Part shown: positions 15,707 to 24,900 of the stretch, piece after piece
Layout: each line of letters starts with the position of its first letter
Position numbering within the stretch: the stretch's first letter is position 1
Assembly (NCBI GenBank): GCA_003248805.1
Contig: QFQY01000007.1
Coordinates: 37,293 to 101,292 of the forward strand
Direction of reading: 5' to 3'
Source of the DNA: Chelatococcus sp.
GTDB lineage: Bacteria > Pseudomonadota > Alphaproteobacteria > Rhizobiales > Beijerinckiaceae
DNA length: 64,000 nucleotides
The notes under the pieces: model-generated
The model's database searches: none
Told to the model about the DNA's origin: nothing
The model's input: only the letters and a program-made list of their open reading frames with translations
Position numbers and translations under genes: made by a program

Positions 15707-16449
15707 ACGCCTCCCGGGATCCCGCTACGATGCCGCCGGATCGCGCTGCGATCGCCGGCGAATATGTGCTCGGCCTGGTCGAAGGCGCCGAGCGCGAGGC
15801 CTTCGAGCGCCGTCTCGACCGGGAGCCCGGTCTGGCGGCGGAGGTGGAGAGCTGGCGCAGGCACCTCGCCGCCATCGACGCGACCGCACGCCCGTTTCCG
15901 CCCTCGCCCGGCCTGTGGCAGCGCATCGAAGCGCAGATCGGCGCGATCCTGCCCGCTGCCGAAAGCGGGCGGGGCAAGGCGATCAAGGCCGGCGACGCGC
16001 TGGCCGCCTGGTGGAACAGCCTCCCCGTCTGGCGCGGCGCGGCCCTGGCCGGCGCGCTCGCCGCGCTGCTGCTCGCCATCGGGCTGAACGGCGCGCTGGA
16101 TCGCGCCCGGCGCCAGCCGCTCATGGTCGCGGTGCTGCTGACCGACGCGAATGTCGCCGCGGCCGTGGTCAACACCTTCGCCGACGGGCGCGTCGAGCTC
16201 CTGCCGCTGCAGGACATCGCCGTTCCGGAAGGCAAGGCGCTGGAAATCTGGACGCTCTGGGACCGCGCGGTCGGGCCGCGCTCGGTCGGCCTGATCGACC
16301 GCGCCCGTTCGACCCCCCTGCGCCTCGACCAGTTGCCGCTCGGGCGCGACCAGCTCTTCGAGATCACCGTCGAGAACGCCACCGGCTCGCCCACAGGGCG
16401 GCCGACCGGACCGATCGTGGCGAAGGGAACGACATCGCGGGCGCTGTAG
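15703..16449 (+). CDS. Anti-sigma factor, RskA family
   Basis: The 248-residue protein has an N-terminal cytoplasmic domain (AGEYVLGLVEGAEREAFERR near residue 18), one membrane helix near residues 108-127 (AALAGALAALLLAIGLNG) and an extracytoplasmic RskA domain containing IAVPEGKALEIWTLW near residue 175. It would hold the sigma factor inactive at the inner membrane until its outer domain senses a signal. The four-base overlap with the sigma gene supports the pairing. It lacks an obvious zinc-binding HxxxCxxC motif. Confidence 0.9.
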   Translation: MNASRDPATMPPDRAAIAGEYVLGLVEGAEREAFERRLDREPGLAAEVESWRRHLAAIDATARPFPPSPGLWQRIEAQIGAILPAAESGRGKAIKAGDALAAWWNSLPVWRGAALAGALAALLLAIGLNGALDRARRQPLMVAVLLTDANVAAAVVNTFADGRVELLPLQDIAVPEGKALEIWTLWDRAVGPRSVGLIDRARSTPLRLDQLPLGRDQLFEITVENATGSPTGRPTGPIVAKGTTSRAL

Positions 16450-16541
16450 CGCACGACGCGCACCGGACGCGGCCCCGCCGCTATCCGGCGCGACGACGAC
16501 GCCTCGGCTCCCTCGAGGTCATGAAGCAAGGATGGGCCGGG

Positions 16542-17291
16542 TCAAGGCCCGACGAGCTGCCCGCCATCGACCACGATCGTCTGGCCGGTGACCCAGCTTG
16601 CCTTGTCGGAGGCGAGGAAGAGAACGACCTCGGCGACCTCCTCCGTCTTGCCCATCCGGCCGAAGGCGATGCTGGCCAGCGTCGACTGGTAGAGTTCGGG
16701 GTTCGAGGTCTTGCGATCTTCCCAGGTGCCGCCGGGAAACTCGATCGAACCGGGCGCCACCCCATTCGCCCGGATGCCCTTGCGCGCCAGCATCTTCGCC
16801 TGGCTCGCGGTGTAGTGGATCACCGCCGCCTTGATCGCGCCGTAGGGCGCCGAGCGTGACGAGGCGCGCATGGCCGAGATCGACGACAGATTCACGATCG
16901 ACGAACCCGGCTTCATATGGGGGATCGCCGCCTGGCTGCCGCGCACGACCGCCATCATGTCGACATTGATCGAGGCCGCCCAACCCGCTTCGTCATCGGA
17001 ATGGCCGAAGCCCGAGGCGTTGTTGACGAGGACATCCAGCCCGCCCAGCGCCGCCACGGCCTCGGGCACATAGGCGGCGATCGCAGCCGCATCGGCGAGA
17101 TCGACGCTGGCCGCATGCGTCGTCGCACCGAGCGCCTCGAGCTCGCGGCGTGTCGCTTCGAGCGGGCCCGCGCTCCGGGCGCAGATCGAAACGGACGCGC
17201 CGCCCGCGGCAAATCCGAGCGCGATCGAACGGCCGATGCCGCGGCTGCCGCCCATCACGATCACGCGCTTCCCGGTGAATTCCCTGGCCAT
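16542..17291 (-). CDS. SDR family oxidoreductase
   Basis: A classical SDR of 249 residues with MGGSRGIGRSIALG near residue 13, NNASGFG near 90, a catalytic Ser in SIVNLSSIS and YGAIK near 150. The C-terminal VTGQTIVVDGG is family typical. NNAS replaces the usual NNAG, a common variant. The substrate is unknown. The gene is flanked by the anti-sigma gene (convergent) and a helicase gene on the same strand 83 bases away, neither of which suggests a role. Confidence 0.9.
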   Translation of the reverse strand: MAREFTGKRVIVMGGSRGIGRSIALGFAAGGASVSICARSAGPLEATRRELEALGATTHAASVDLADAAAIAAYVPEAVAALGGLDVLVNNASGFGHSDDEAGWAASINVDMMAVVRGSQAAIPHMKPGSSIVNLSSISAMRASSRSAPYGAIKAAVIHYTASQAKMLARKGIRANGVAPGSIEFPGGTWEDRKTSNPELYQSTLASIAFGRMGKTEEVAEVVLFLASDKASWVTGQTIVVDGGQLVGP

Positions 17292-17374
17292 GCAGGCATA
17301 TCCTTCGTCGTTGCGACTGAGCGCTTGTCATGGAGGCAGCGAACAGCCTTGGGGTCATCGTCCCGCGCGGCGCC

Positions 17375-18466
17375 TCACACGACCACGGTCACGCGCTCCG
17401 CCGCCCGCGTCAGCCCGGTATAGAGCCAGCGCGCGCGGTGCTCGCGGAAGGCGTAAGCCTCGTCGAAGAGCACGACGTCGTCCCATTGCGAGCCCTGCGA
17501 CTTGTGCACCGTCAGCGCATAGCCATAGGTGAACTCGTCGGTGTGCTTGCGCAGTTCCCAGGGCACCTCCTCCTCGGTGCCGTCGAAGAAATTGGGAAGC
17601 ACCGAAACCTTGACCGCCCTGCCGCCGGGGTCGTCCTCCGGAGTCACGCGCATGGTGACGAGGCCCTTCTTGGAGGTCTTGATCTCCTGCACGATGAAGG
17701 AGCCGCCGTTGAGCAGGCCCTTGCTCTTGTCGTTGCGCAGGCAGACCAGCTTCTCGCCGGCGACCGGCGCCGTACCCGTATGGCCCATGATCTGGCGCAT
17801 GCGGGCATTGTAGTTGCGCCGCGTCTTGTTGAGCCCGACCAGAACCTGATCGGCGCCCATCACGATTTCGGGCGAGATCTCGCTGCGGCGGATCACGCGG
17901 CTTTCGCCATAGTCGCCGAAATCGAGCCGGCCGCCCTCGCGCACGGTCATCGACATGCGCACGATCGGATTGTCCGCCGCCTGGCGGTGGACCTCCGTTA
18001 GCATGATGTCCGGCTCCTGCTCGGTGAAGAAGCCGCCGCCCTTGACCGGCGGCAGCTGCGCCGGGTCGCCGAGCACGAGCACCGGCGTGCCGAAGGACAG
18101 GAGGTCGCGGCCGAGATCCTCGTCCACCATCGAGCATTCGTCGATGATGATCAGCTTGGCCTTGGCCGCCGCGCTCTCGCGGTTGATCACGAAGGTCGGG
18201 CTCTCCTCCTCGACCCCGCGCGAGCGATAGATCAGCGAATGGATGGTCTGTGCGCCGACGCAGCCCTTGTTGCGCAGCACCAGAGCGGCCTTGCCGGTAT
18301 AGGCGGCGAAGGCGACCTCGCCGTCGACGGCTTCCGCGATATGGCGCGCGAGCGTGGTCTTGCCCGTGCCGGCATAGCCGAACAGGCGGAAGAGCTGCGG
18401 CTCTCCGGCCTGCAGCCAGCGCGCGACGGCGCTCAGCGCGGCGTCCTGCTGCGGCGACCAGCTCAT
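17375..18466 (-). CDS. RecD-like ATP-dependent DNA helicase
   Basis: The 363-residue protein is a compact superfamily 1 helicase. It has Walker A FGYAGTGKTTLARH near residue 28, Walker B IIIDECSMVDEDLG near 110, and the C-terminal UvrD_C_2 motif ALTVHKSQGSQWDDVVLFDE near 313 followed by YTGLTRAAERVTVVV. It lacks the long N-terminal region of RecD2, being close to the ATPase core alone. It probably unwinds DNA in repair or recombination. There is no RecB or RecC neighbour, and the gene seems to stand alone. Confidence 0.88.
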   Translation of the reverse strand: MSWSPQQDAALSAVARWLQAGEPQLFRLFGYAGTGKTTLARHIAEAVDGEVAFAAYTGKAALVLRNKGCVGAQTIHSLIYRSRGVEEESPTFVINRESAAAKAKLIIIDECSMVDEDLGRDLLSFGTPVLVLGDPAQLPPVKGGGFFTEQEPDIMLTEVHRQAADNPIVRMSMTVREGGRLDFGDYGESRVIRRSEISPEIVMGADQVLVGLNKTRRNYNARMRQIMGHTGTAPVAGEKLVCLRNDKSKGLLNGGSFIVQEIKTSKKGLVTMRVTPEDDPGGRAVKVSVLPNFFDGTEEEVPWELRKHTDEFTYGYALTVHKSQGSQWDDVVLFDEAYAFREHRARWLYTGLTRAAERVTVVV

Positions 18467-18554
18467 CGCGGGGAATCGGGTTCGAACGGCATCAGCGATG
18501 GGGGCCAGAATCCCGCGCCGATGGCAAGAGCGCCGGACGCGCAGGCGCGCCTCG

Positions 18555-20231
18555 TCAGGCCGCGCGCAGCCGGCGGACGAACTCGGAGGCCTCGTCCTGC
18601 AACGCGGCGATGCGTCGGTCGAGGTCGCGCGCGCTCGTCGCGCCCGTCACGGCCTGGATCTCCGTCTGGGCGTTCGCCTCGGCGATCTCGGCCATGGCAC
18701 CGGCCGCCTTCGCGGTCACCTCGGAGATCCGGGCGACCGTCTCGCCGAGCGAACCGAGCAGCTCCGCATGCGAACCGACCATGGTCGAGATCTCCGCGCC
18801 GGTCTGCTCGACCGCGCCCACGCTGACGGCGATGGCCGAGACCGCGCCGGCCGCCTGCGACAAGGCCTCGTCGACCATCGCGATCCGCCCGACGATCCGG
18901 GCGGCGGCGGCGGCCGTCTGACCGGCGAGTTCCTTGACCTCATGGGCCACGACGGCGAAGCCGCGGCCATTCACGCCCGCTCGCGCCGCCTCGATGGTGG
19001 CGTTGAGCGCGAGCAGGTTGGTCTGGCGCGCCACGGCCTCGATGATACCGATGACCTCCCGGATCTGCGTCGCATTTTCCGTCAGCCGCGCGACGAGCGC
19101 ATGCGTTCCGGCGGCCTCCTGCGCGGCGGCGGTCGCCATGCGCGAAACGCGGCGCACCTCGGTGCTGATCTGGGTCGTGACCCGCTCCATGCCGAGCGCG
19201 GCCTCGGTGCTCCTGTGCGCCTCGTCCCCCGCGCCGCTGACCGAGAAGGCCGCGAGCTGCGCGCTCTCCGACACCTGATGCACGCGCACCGCGGCATCCT
19301 GCAACGCGGCGTGCAGGGTCTGGCTCGCCAGCACGATCTCGGCGACGAGCAGGCCGACCCGCGACTCGAAGTCACGGGCGATGCGCTCGAGCTCCTGCGT
19401 GCGGATGTGGCGCTGGTGCTGCGCCTGCTCGGCCTCGACCTCGCGGGAGACGAGCGTCGCGCGCACCTCGCTCAGCACCCGCACGGCACGCGCGAGCTGC
19501 CCGATCTCGTCGGTGCGCCTGCCATGGGGAACGTCGATCACCTCGGAGGAGGTCGTCGCGCGGCCGATCGACGCGACCAGATCCTCCAGCGGCCGCGTCA
19601 GATGGTTGCGCATGACCAGGACCGCGAACAGGCCGCCCAGAAGCGGCAACAGCACGGCGATGGAAATGGTCCGCACGCGAATGTCGGCGACGCTGGCATT
19701 CGAGCGATCCGTCATCTCGCCCGCCTGCAAGGCCAGCCTGTCGCGCATCGCGGCGGTCGTCGCGATGATCTGGCCGACATTCTGGTGCGCCTCCTCGGCC
19801 CGCGACTCGAGCAGCGCCGCCCTCGGCGAAACGCGCCGCCCGATGTCGACGATTCCCTTCTGGAAGGCGATGAAGGTCCGGATGCTCGGATCGAGCCCGG
19901 GGTTTTCCGCCAGCATCGCCGGCGGCAGGGAGGCGACGAGCCCCGCGCGCGCCGAATCGACCAGCTTGATCACGGCATCGAGCTCGTCGAGGACCGCCTC
20001 GACCTCGCGCGGGCTGGCGTCCTCCCCGAAACGGCTCAGCAGGGACGCCTGCGCCACGCGGCTGGCGAGCAGGGAGGCATTCCCCGCCAGCGTGATGCCC
20101 GAGAAGGCTTCGCGGTCGATCCGGTGGACATCGTCGAGCCCACGCACCGCGCCGGCGAGCGCCAGGCCGGCCGCGATGCCCGTCACGGCGAAGAGCAGTG
20201 TGATCTTCGCCGTCAAACCCAGTCGCCGCAT
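18555..20231 (-). CDS. Methyl-accepting chemotaxis protein
   Basis: This 558-residue chemoreceptor has an N-terminal membrane helix (residues about 8-28), a periplasmic helical region of about 150 residues, a second membrane helix near 188-207 (SIAVLLPLLGGLFAVLVM), a HAMP segment and a long cytoplasmic coiled coil. The signalling tip is at about residue 410 (EAVARQTNLLALNATIEAAR). No CheR-binding pentapeptide is seen at the C-terminus (FVRRLRAA). The ligand is unknown. The upstream AT-rich region around 20295-20325 probably holds its promoter. Confidence 0.92.
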   Translation of the reverse strand: MRRLGLTAKITLLFAVTGIAAGLALAGAVRGLDDVHRIDREAFSGITLAGNASLLASRVAQASLLSRFGEDASPREVEAVLDELDAVIKLVDSARAGLVASLPPAMLAENPGLDPSIRTFIAFQKGIVDIGRRVSPRAALLESRAEEAHQNVGQIIATTAAMRDRLALQAGEMTDRSNASVADIRVRTISIAVLLPLLGGLFAVLVMRNHLTRPLEDLVASIGRATTSSEVIDVPHGRRTDEIGQLARAVRVLSEVRATLVSREVEAEQAQHQRHIRTQELERIARDFESRVGLLVAEIVLASQTLHAALQDAAVRVHQVSESAQLAAFSVSGAGDEAHRSTEAALGMERVTTQISTEVRRVSRMATAAAQEAAGTHALVARLTENATQIREVIGIIEAVARQTNLLALNATIEAARAGVNGRGFAVVAHEVKELAGQTAAAAARIVGRIAMVDEALSQAAGAVSAIAVSVGAVEQTGAEISTMVGSHAELLGSLGETVARISEVTAKAAGAMAEIAEANAQTEIQAVTGATSARDLDRRIAALQDEASEFVRRLRAA

Positions 20232-20326
20232 CGTCAGGCAGTCTCCGTCACCTGCGCGTCCATGTGACAGAAACCGACCAACAAGCCGTTAACGAGGCCA
20301 AACAAAAATAAACAAAATCAGTAGTT

Positions 20327-20344
20327 TAGCCGGATAATCGGCTA
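20327..20344 (-). terminator. Short hairpin after the DapB-like gene
   Basis: TAGCCG and CGGCTA (20327-20332 with 20339-20344) form a 6-base-pair stem with a 6-base loop just after the DapB-like stop. An AT-rich tract with short T runs follows on the minus strand, so a weak terminator is possible. Confidence 0.4.
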
Positions 20345-20352
20345 TGCGGAGG

Positions 20353-21156
20353 CTATACCATCAAACTGTCGAGCCCGCGCCGCAGGCCGGCCTGATCGGC
20401 AACCCGCCGCGCCGCGAGCAAGGTGCCGCCGACATAGGGCGCCGCCGACGTGCCCGCATCGTGACGAATGACGAGGCGCTCGTCCGGCAGGCCGAACACG
20501 GCCTCGCAGGACAGCACGAAACCGGGCATCCGCACGGAGTGGACCTGCACCGGATGCGGCGCCCCGATGGCGCCGCCGCGCGTCTCGCGCACCCCGCCGA
20601 GTTCGGCGACGGGCTTCGAGGTCGCCGCCATGCGCTCGGCCCCGAGCGTCTCGGCGAGCTCCCGCCCGGTGCCCGACGGCGTGTCCGGCTTGGAGGGCGA
20701 TGCATAGTCGATGATCTCCACGTCCGGGACGTATTTCACCGCCTCGCGTGCGAAGCGGCGCAGGAGCGTCGCCGTAATCGAGAAGTTGCCGGCGGCCAGC
20801 ACGCCGAGCCCGGCCGCCCTGGCGGCGGTGTCGATCTCGGCATAATCGTCCGCGCTCATCCCCGACGCCCCGACCACGACATGGCGGCCGGCGGCGAGCG
20901 CGGCGAGCGTATTGCCTTTCACGCTGTCCGGCTTGGTGTAGTCGATCAGCACGTCGGACGGCACCGCCAGGGCCTCCGCGACGCTGGCGAAGACCGGCAG
21001 GCCGTTCGCCGGGAGCCCCGCCGCTTCGCCGAGGTCGCGCCCCGCCGCCTTGCGCGACACGCCCGCGACGAGTTCGAGGTCGGGAGCGGCGGCGAGCGCG
21101 GCGACGAGCGCCTTGCCGACCCAGCCGGTGCAGCCGGCGAGCGTGATGCGGATCAT
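20353..21156 (-). CDS. DapB-like reductase lacking the catalytic histidines
   Basis: The 267-residue protein aligns with 4-hydroxy-tetrahydrodipicolinate reductase: a nucleotide-binding GCTGWVGKAL near residue 8, DYTKPDSV near 72, GASGMS near 96 and the substrate-binding KPDTPSGTG near 156. In authentic DapB the motif before this is HHxxKxDAPSGT; here the paired histidines are replaced by Ala152-Ser153, while Lys156 is kept. The gene is the last of an operon with a hydantoinase/oxoprolinase and an SDR, not with lysine genes. It may therefore reduce a different cyclic imine or carry another activity. The ATG at 21156 is preceded by GGGAG. Confidence 0.8.
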   Translation of the reverse strand: MIRITLAGCTGWVGKALVAALAAAPDLELVAGVSRKAAGRDLGEAAGLPANGLPVFASVAEALAVPSDVLIDYTKPDSVKGNTLAALAAGRHVVVGASGMSADDYAEIDTAARAAGLGVLAAGNFSITATLLRRFAREAVKYVPDVEIIDYASPSKPDTPSGTGRELAETLGAERMAATSKPVAELGGVRETRGGAIGAPHPVQVHSVRMPGFVLSCEAVFGLPDERLVIRHDAGTSAAPYVGGTLLAARRVADQAGLRRGLDSLMV

Positions 21157-21233
21157 GAGGCGTCTCCCGTGAAGATGCAGGAGAGATACGTCGCGTCCGA
21201 GCGGCTTGCCAAGCCCCGCAGAATCGCTGGCCC

Positions 21234-21929
21234 CTACCAGGGAATCGTTTCGCCCTGCCAGGTCCTGAAGCTGTTGGTCTGCGCCATGCCCGAGGCGTCG
21301 ATGGTGCGGATCAGCCCGGCAGCGCTCTCGTTCGGCGGGATGTCGGCGGCCCCGCCGCCCATGTCGGTCTGGACCCAGCCCGGATGGAACAGCAGCACCG
21401 AAACGTTGCGCTCGCGCACGGCGTTGCCGAACACGACCATCGCCATGTTCACCGCCGTCTTGGACGAGCGGTAGATCAGCGAGCCCGAGGGACCGGCGCC
21501 GATCGAGCCCATGCGGCTGGAAATGGTCGCGATCTTGCGGCCCTCGCCGGCCTCGACATTCGGCAGGAAGGCCTGCGCCACGCGCAGCGGCGCGTAGGCA
21601 TTGACCTCGAACACCTCGCGCCAGGCGTCGAAATCGACATCGAGCCCGCTCTGCCTGTCGCGCGGCCCATAGATCCCGGCATTGTTGACGAGCACGTCGA
21701 TGGGCCGCCCCGCCAGGGAGTCCTTGGCGGCCGCCACGCTGGCGTCGTCCGTCACGTCGAGTTCGAGCGGCGTGATCGCGGCCGGATGCTCCGCCGCCAG
21801 CTCCGCGAGCGCGCCGCCCCAGGGATTGCGCGCCGCGGCGACCACATGGTCGCCCCGTCGCACGAGCTCCATCGTGAGCGCGAGCCCGATGCCGCGATTG
21901 GCGCCGGTGATCATCCAGGTCTGGGGCAT
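21234..21929 (-). CDS. SDR family oxidoreductase (C-factor-like)
   Basis: The 231-residue SDR has TGANRGIGLALTMEL near residue 8, NNAGIYG near 84, a catalytic-type Ser in ISSRMGSIG and YRSSKTAVNM near 155. The C-terminal HPGWVQTDMGG is typical of the CsgA/C-factor and carbonyl-reductase-like branch. It lies 36 bases after the hydantoinase gene and 77 before the DapB-like gene, on the same strand, so it probably reduces or oxidises an intermediate in the same pathway. The specific substrate is not known. Confidence 0.88.
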   Translation of the reverse strand: MPQTWMITGANRGIGLALTMELVRRGDHVVAAARNPWGGALAELAAEHPAAITPLELDVTDDASVAAAKDSLAGRPIDVLVNNAGIYGPRDRQSGLDVDFDAWREVFEVNAYAPLRVAQAFLPNVEAGEGRKIATISSRMGSIGAGPSGSLIYRSSKTAVNMAMVVFGNAVRERNVSVLLFHPGWVQTDMGGGAADIPPNESAAGLIRTIDASGMAQTNSFRTWQGETIPW

Positions 21930-21965
21930 GGTCGGGGTCTCCGTGTCGGACCCTGCACCTAAGCC

Positions 21966-24900
21966 TTAGCCCTTCGGGTTTCCATAGCCGCCCGGCGTCG
22001 GCGTGATCACCGTCACCGCCTCGCCAGCCGCGAGCAGCGTCTGGTCGGAGGGCGCAAGTTCCTCGATCTCGCCCGAGAGGCGCCGGACCAGCGTCCTGCC
22101 GAGCTCTCCCGGCTCGCCGCCCTTCATGCCGAAGGGGCGCACCTTCCGGTGAGAGGCCAGGATCGCGCAATCCATCGCTTCGCGGAAGCGGATGGTCCGC
22201 GAGGTGCCGTCGCCGCCCTTCCACTCGCCCTTGCCGCCCGAGCCGGCGCGGATGTGGAAATCCTCCAGCACGACGGGAAAGCGCGTCTCCAGGATCTCGG
22301 GATCGGTCAGGCGCGAATTCGTCATGTGGACATGCACGCCGGCCGTCCCGTCGAAGCCAGGCCCTGCCGGCGAACCCGAGCAGATCGTCTCGTAATACTG
22401 GTACTGGTCGTTGCCGAAGGTCAGGTTGTTCATCGTGCCCTGCGAGGCCGACATGGCCTCCAGCGCGCCGAACAGGGCATTCGTCACCGCCTGGGAAACC
22501 TCGACATTGCCGGCGACGACCGCCGCCGGATAGCGCGGGCTGAGCATCGTGCCCTCCGGCACCACGATCCGGATCGGCCGCAGGCAGCCGGCGTTCATCG
22601 GGATCGCGTCGTCGACCATGACGCGGAAGACGTAGAGCACCGCGGCCCGCGTCACCGGCGCCGGCGCGTTGAAGTTGTCGGGACGCTGCTCGGAGGTGCC
22701 GGTGAAGTCGACCGTCGCCTCGCGCTTCTCGCGATCGATGGTGATCTTCACCTTGATCGCGCAGCCCTGATCCATCGGATAGGTGAACTCGCAGTCGTGA
22801 AGCTTGGCGAGAAGCCTTGCGACACTCTCGGCCGCGTTGTCCTGGACATGGCCCATATAGGCCTGGACGACGTCGAGCCCGAACGAGCCGATCATCTTCC
22901 GGAGCTCGGCCAGGCCCTTCTCATTGGCGGCGATCTGCGCCTTGAGGTCGTTGACGTTCTGAACGACGTTGCGCACCGGATAGCGCGCGCCGGTCAGCAC
23001 AGCGACCAGTTCCTCCTCGCGGAAGCGGCCCTGATCGACGATCTTGAAATTGTCGATATAGACGCCCTCCTCCTCGATATTCGTCGCGCGCGGCGACATC
23101 GAGCCCGGCGCCGTGCCGCCGACATCGGCATGATGGCCGCGGCTGGCCACCCAGAACAGGATCTCCTTCTCGTCGGGTCCGAAGACCGGCGTGCAGACCG
23201 TGATGTCGGGCAGATGCGTGCCGCCGTTATAGGGCGCGTTCAGGCAATAGACGTCGCCCGGCCTGATGACGGGATTGTTCCTGATGACGGTCTCGACCGA
23301 CTTGTCCATCGAACCGAGATGCACCGGCATGTGCGGGGCGTTGGCGACGAGCGCGCCCGTCCGGTCGAAGACCGCACAGGAGAAGTCGAGCCGCTCCTTG
23401 ATGTTCACCGAATAGGCGGTGTTCTGCAGCGTCACGCCCATCTGCTCGGCGATCGACATGAACAGGTTGTTGAAGATCTCGAGCATCACCGGATCGGCCT
23501 TGGTGCCGATCGCCGCCTGCCGCGCCAGCGCCTTCGTCCGCGTCAGGACGAGATGGTCCTTGGCCGTGAGCTTCGCGGCCCAGCCCTCCTCGACCACCAC
23601 GGTCTGGTTCGGCTCGATGATGATGGCGGGGCCGGCCACGCCGTGGCCGCGCTTCATGGCCTCGCGCCGGACCACCGCCGCGTCGTGCCAGGCGCCCCTG
23701 GAGAAGAAGCGCGTCCGCGACTGGGGCGAAGGCTCCCCCTGCTCCTCGACCGCGCTCGCCTCCTCGAACCGGGCTCCGCCGCCGATGGCCTCGACCTCGA
23801 CCGCCTCGACGACGAGCGCCTTGCTCGCGTCCATGAAGCCGAAGCGCGCCTTGTGCGCCGCCTGGAACGCAGCCTTCATCGCGTCGGCCTCACCGGCGGG
23901 CACCGCGATCGCGGTGTCCGTGCCGGCATAGCGGACATGGGCGCGGGTCTGCACGACGATGTCGTCGGCCTCGACACCCTGCCCCGCCACCTCGGCCGTC
24001 GTCTCGGCGACGAGCCCGGCGGCGCGCGCCTCGATGGCCGCCTTCGCGCCACCGTCGAGCGGAACGTCCAGCGCGGCCGTGCGTGTCGAACGGATCTCGG
24101 CGAGGCCCATGCCATAGGCCGACAGCAGGCCGGAGAACGGGTGCAGCAGCACGGTCTCGATGCCGAGCGCGTCCGCCACGAGGCAGGCATGCTGCCCGCC
24201 CGCCCCGCCGAAGGAGTTCAGCGCATAGCGCGTGATGTCATAGCCGCGCTGGACGGAGATCTTCTTGATCGCCTCGGCCATGTTGGCCACCGCGATCTGG
24301 ATGAAGCCGTCGGCGACCTCCTCAGCCGAACGGCCGTCGCCGACCTCCGCGCCGAGCGCCGCGAACTTCTCGCGCACCGTCGCGACATCGAGCGGCTCGT
24401 TCTGGCCCGGCCCGAAGATCGTAGGGAAATAGTCCGGAATGAGCTTGCCGACCATGACATTGGCATCGGTCACGGCGAGCGGCCCACCGCGCCGATAGGC
24501 GGCAGGCCCGGGATTGGCGCCGGCCGAATCCGGGCCGACGCGGAAGCGCGCGCCGTCATAATGCAGGATCGAACCACCGCCAGCCGCCACCGTGTGGATC
24601 AGCATCATCGGCGCGCGCATGCGCACGCCCGCCACCTCGGTCTCGAAGGCGCGCTCGTACTCGCCGTCGAAATGGGCGACGTCGGTCGAGGTGCCGCCCA
24701 TGTCGAAGCCGATGACCTTGTCGAAGCCGGCCGAGCGCCCCGTCTCGGCAAGCCCGACGACGCCGCCCGCCGGGCCGGACAGGATCGCGTCCTTGCCCTG
24801 GAACAGCTCGGCGGCGGTGAGGCCTCCCGACGACATCATGAACATCAGGCGGATGGGGTCGAAGGGCGCCGAGGCGAGCCCCTCCCCCTCGTGGGGAGGG

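Noticed and set aside
20295..20345. A flagellar sigma-28-type promoter near the first chemoreceptor (TAAA ... GCCG)
   Set aside because: The match is on the strand that leads away from the chemoreceptor, and the spacing is off; only an AT-rich region is supported.
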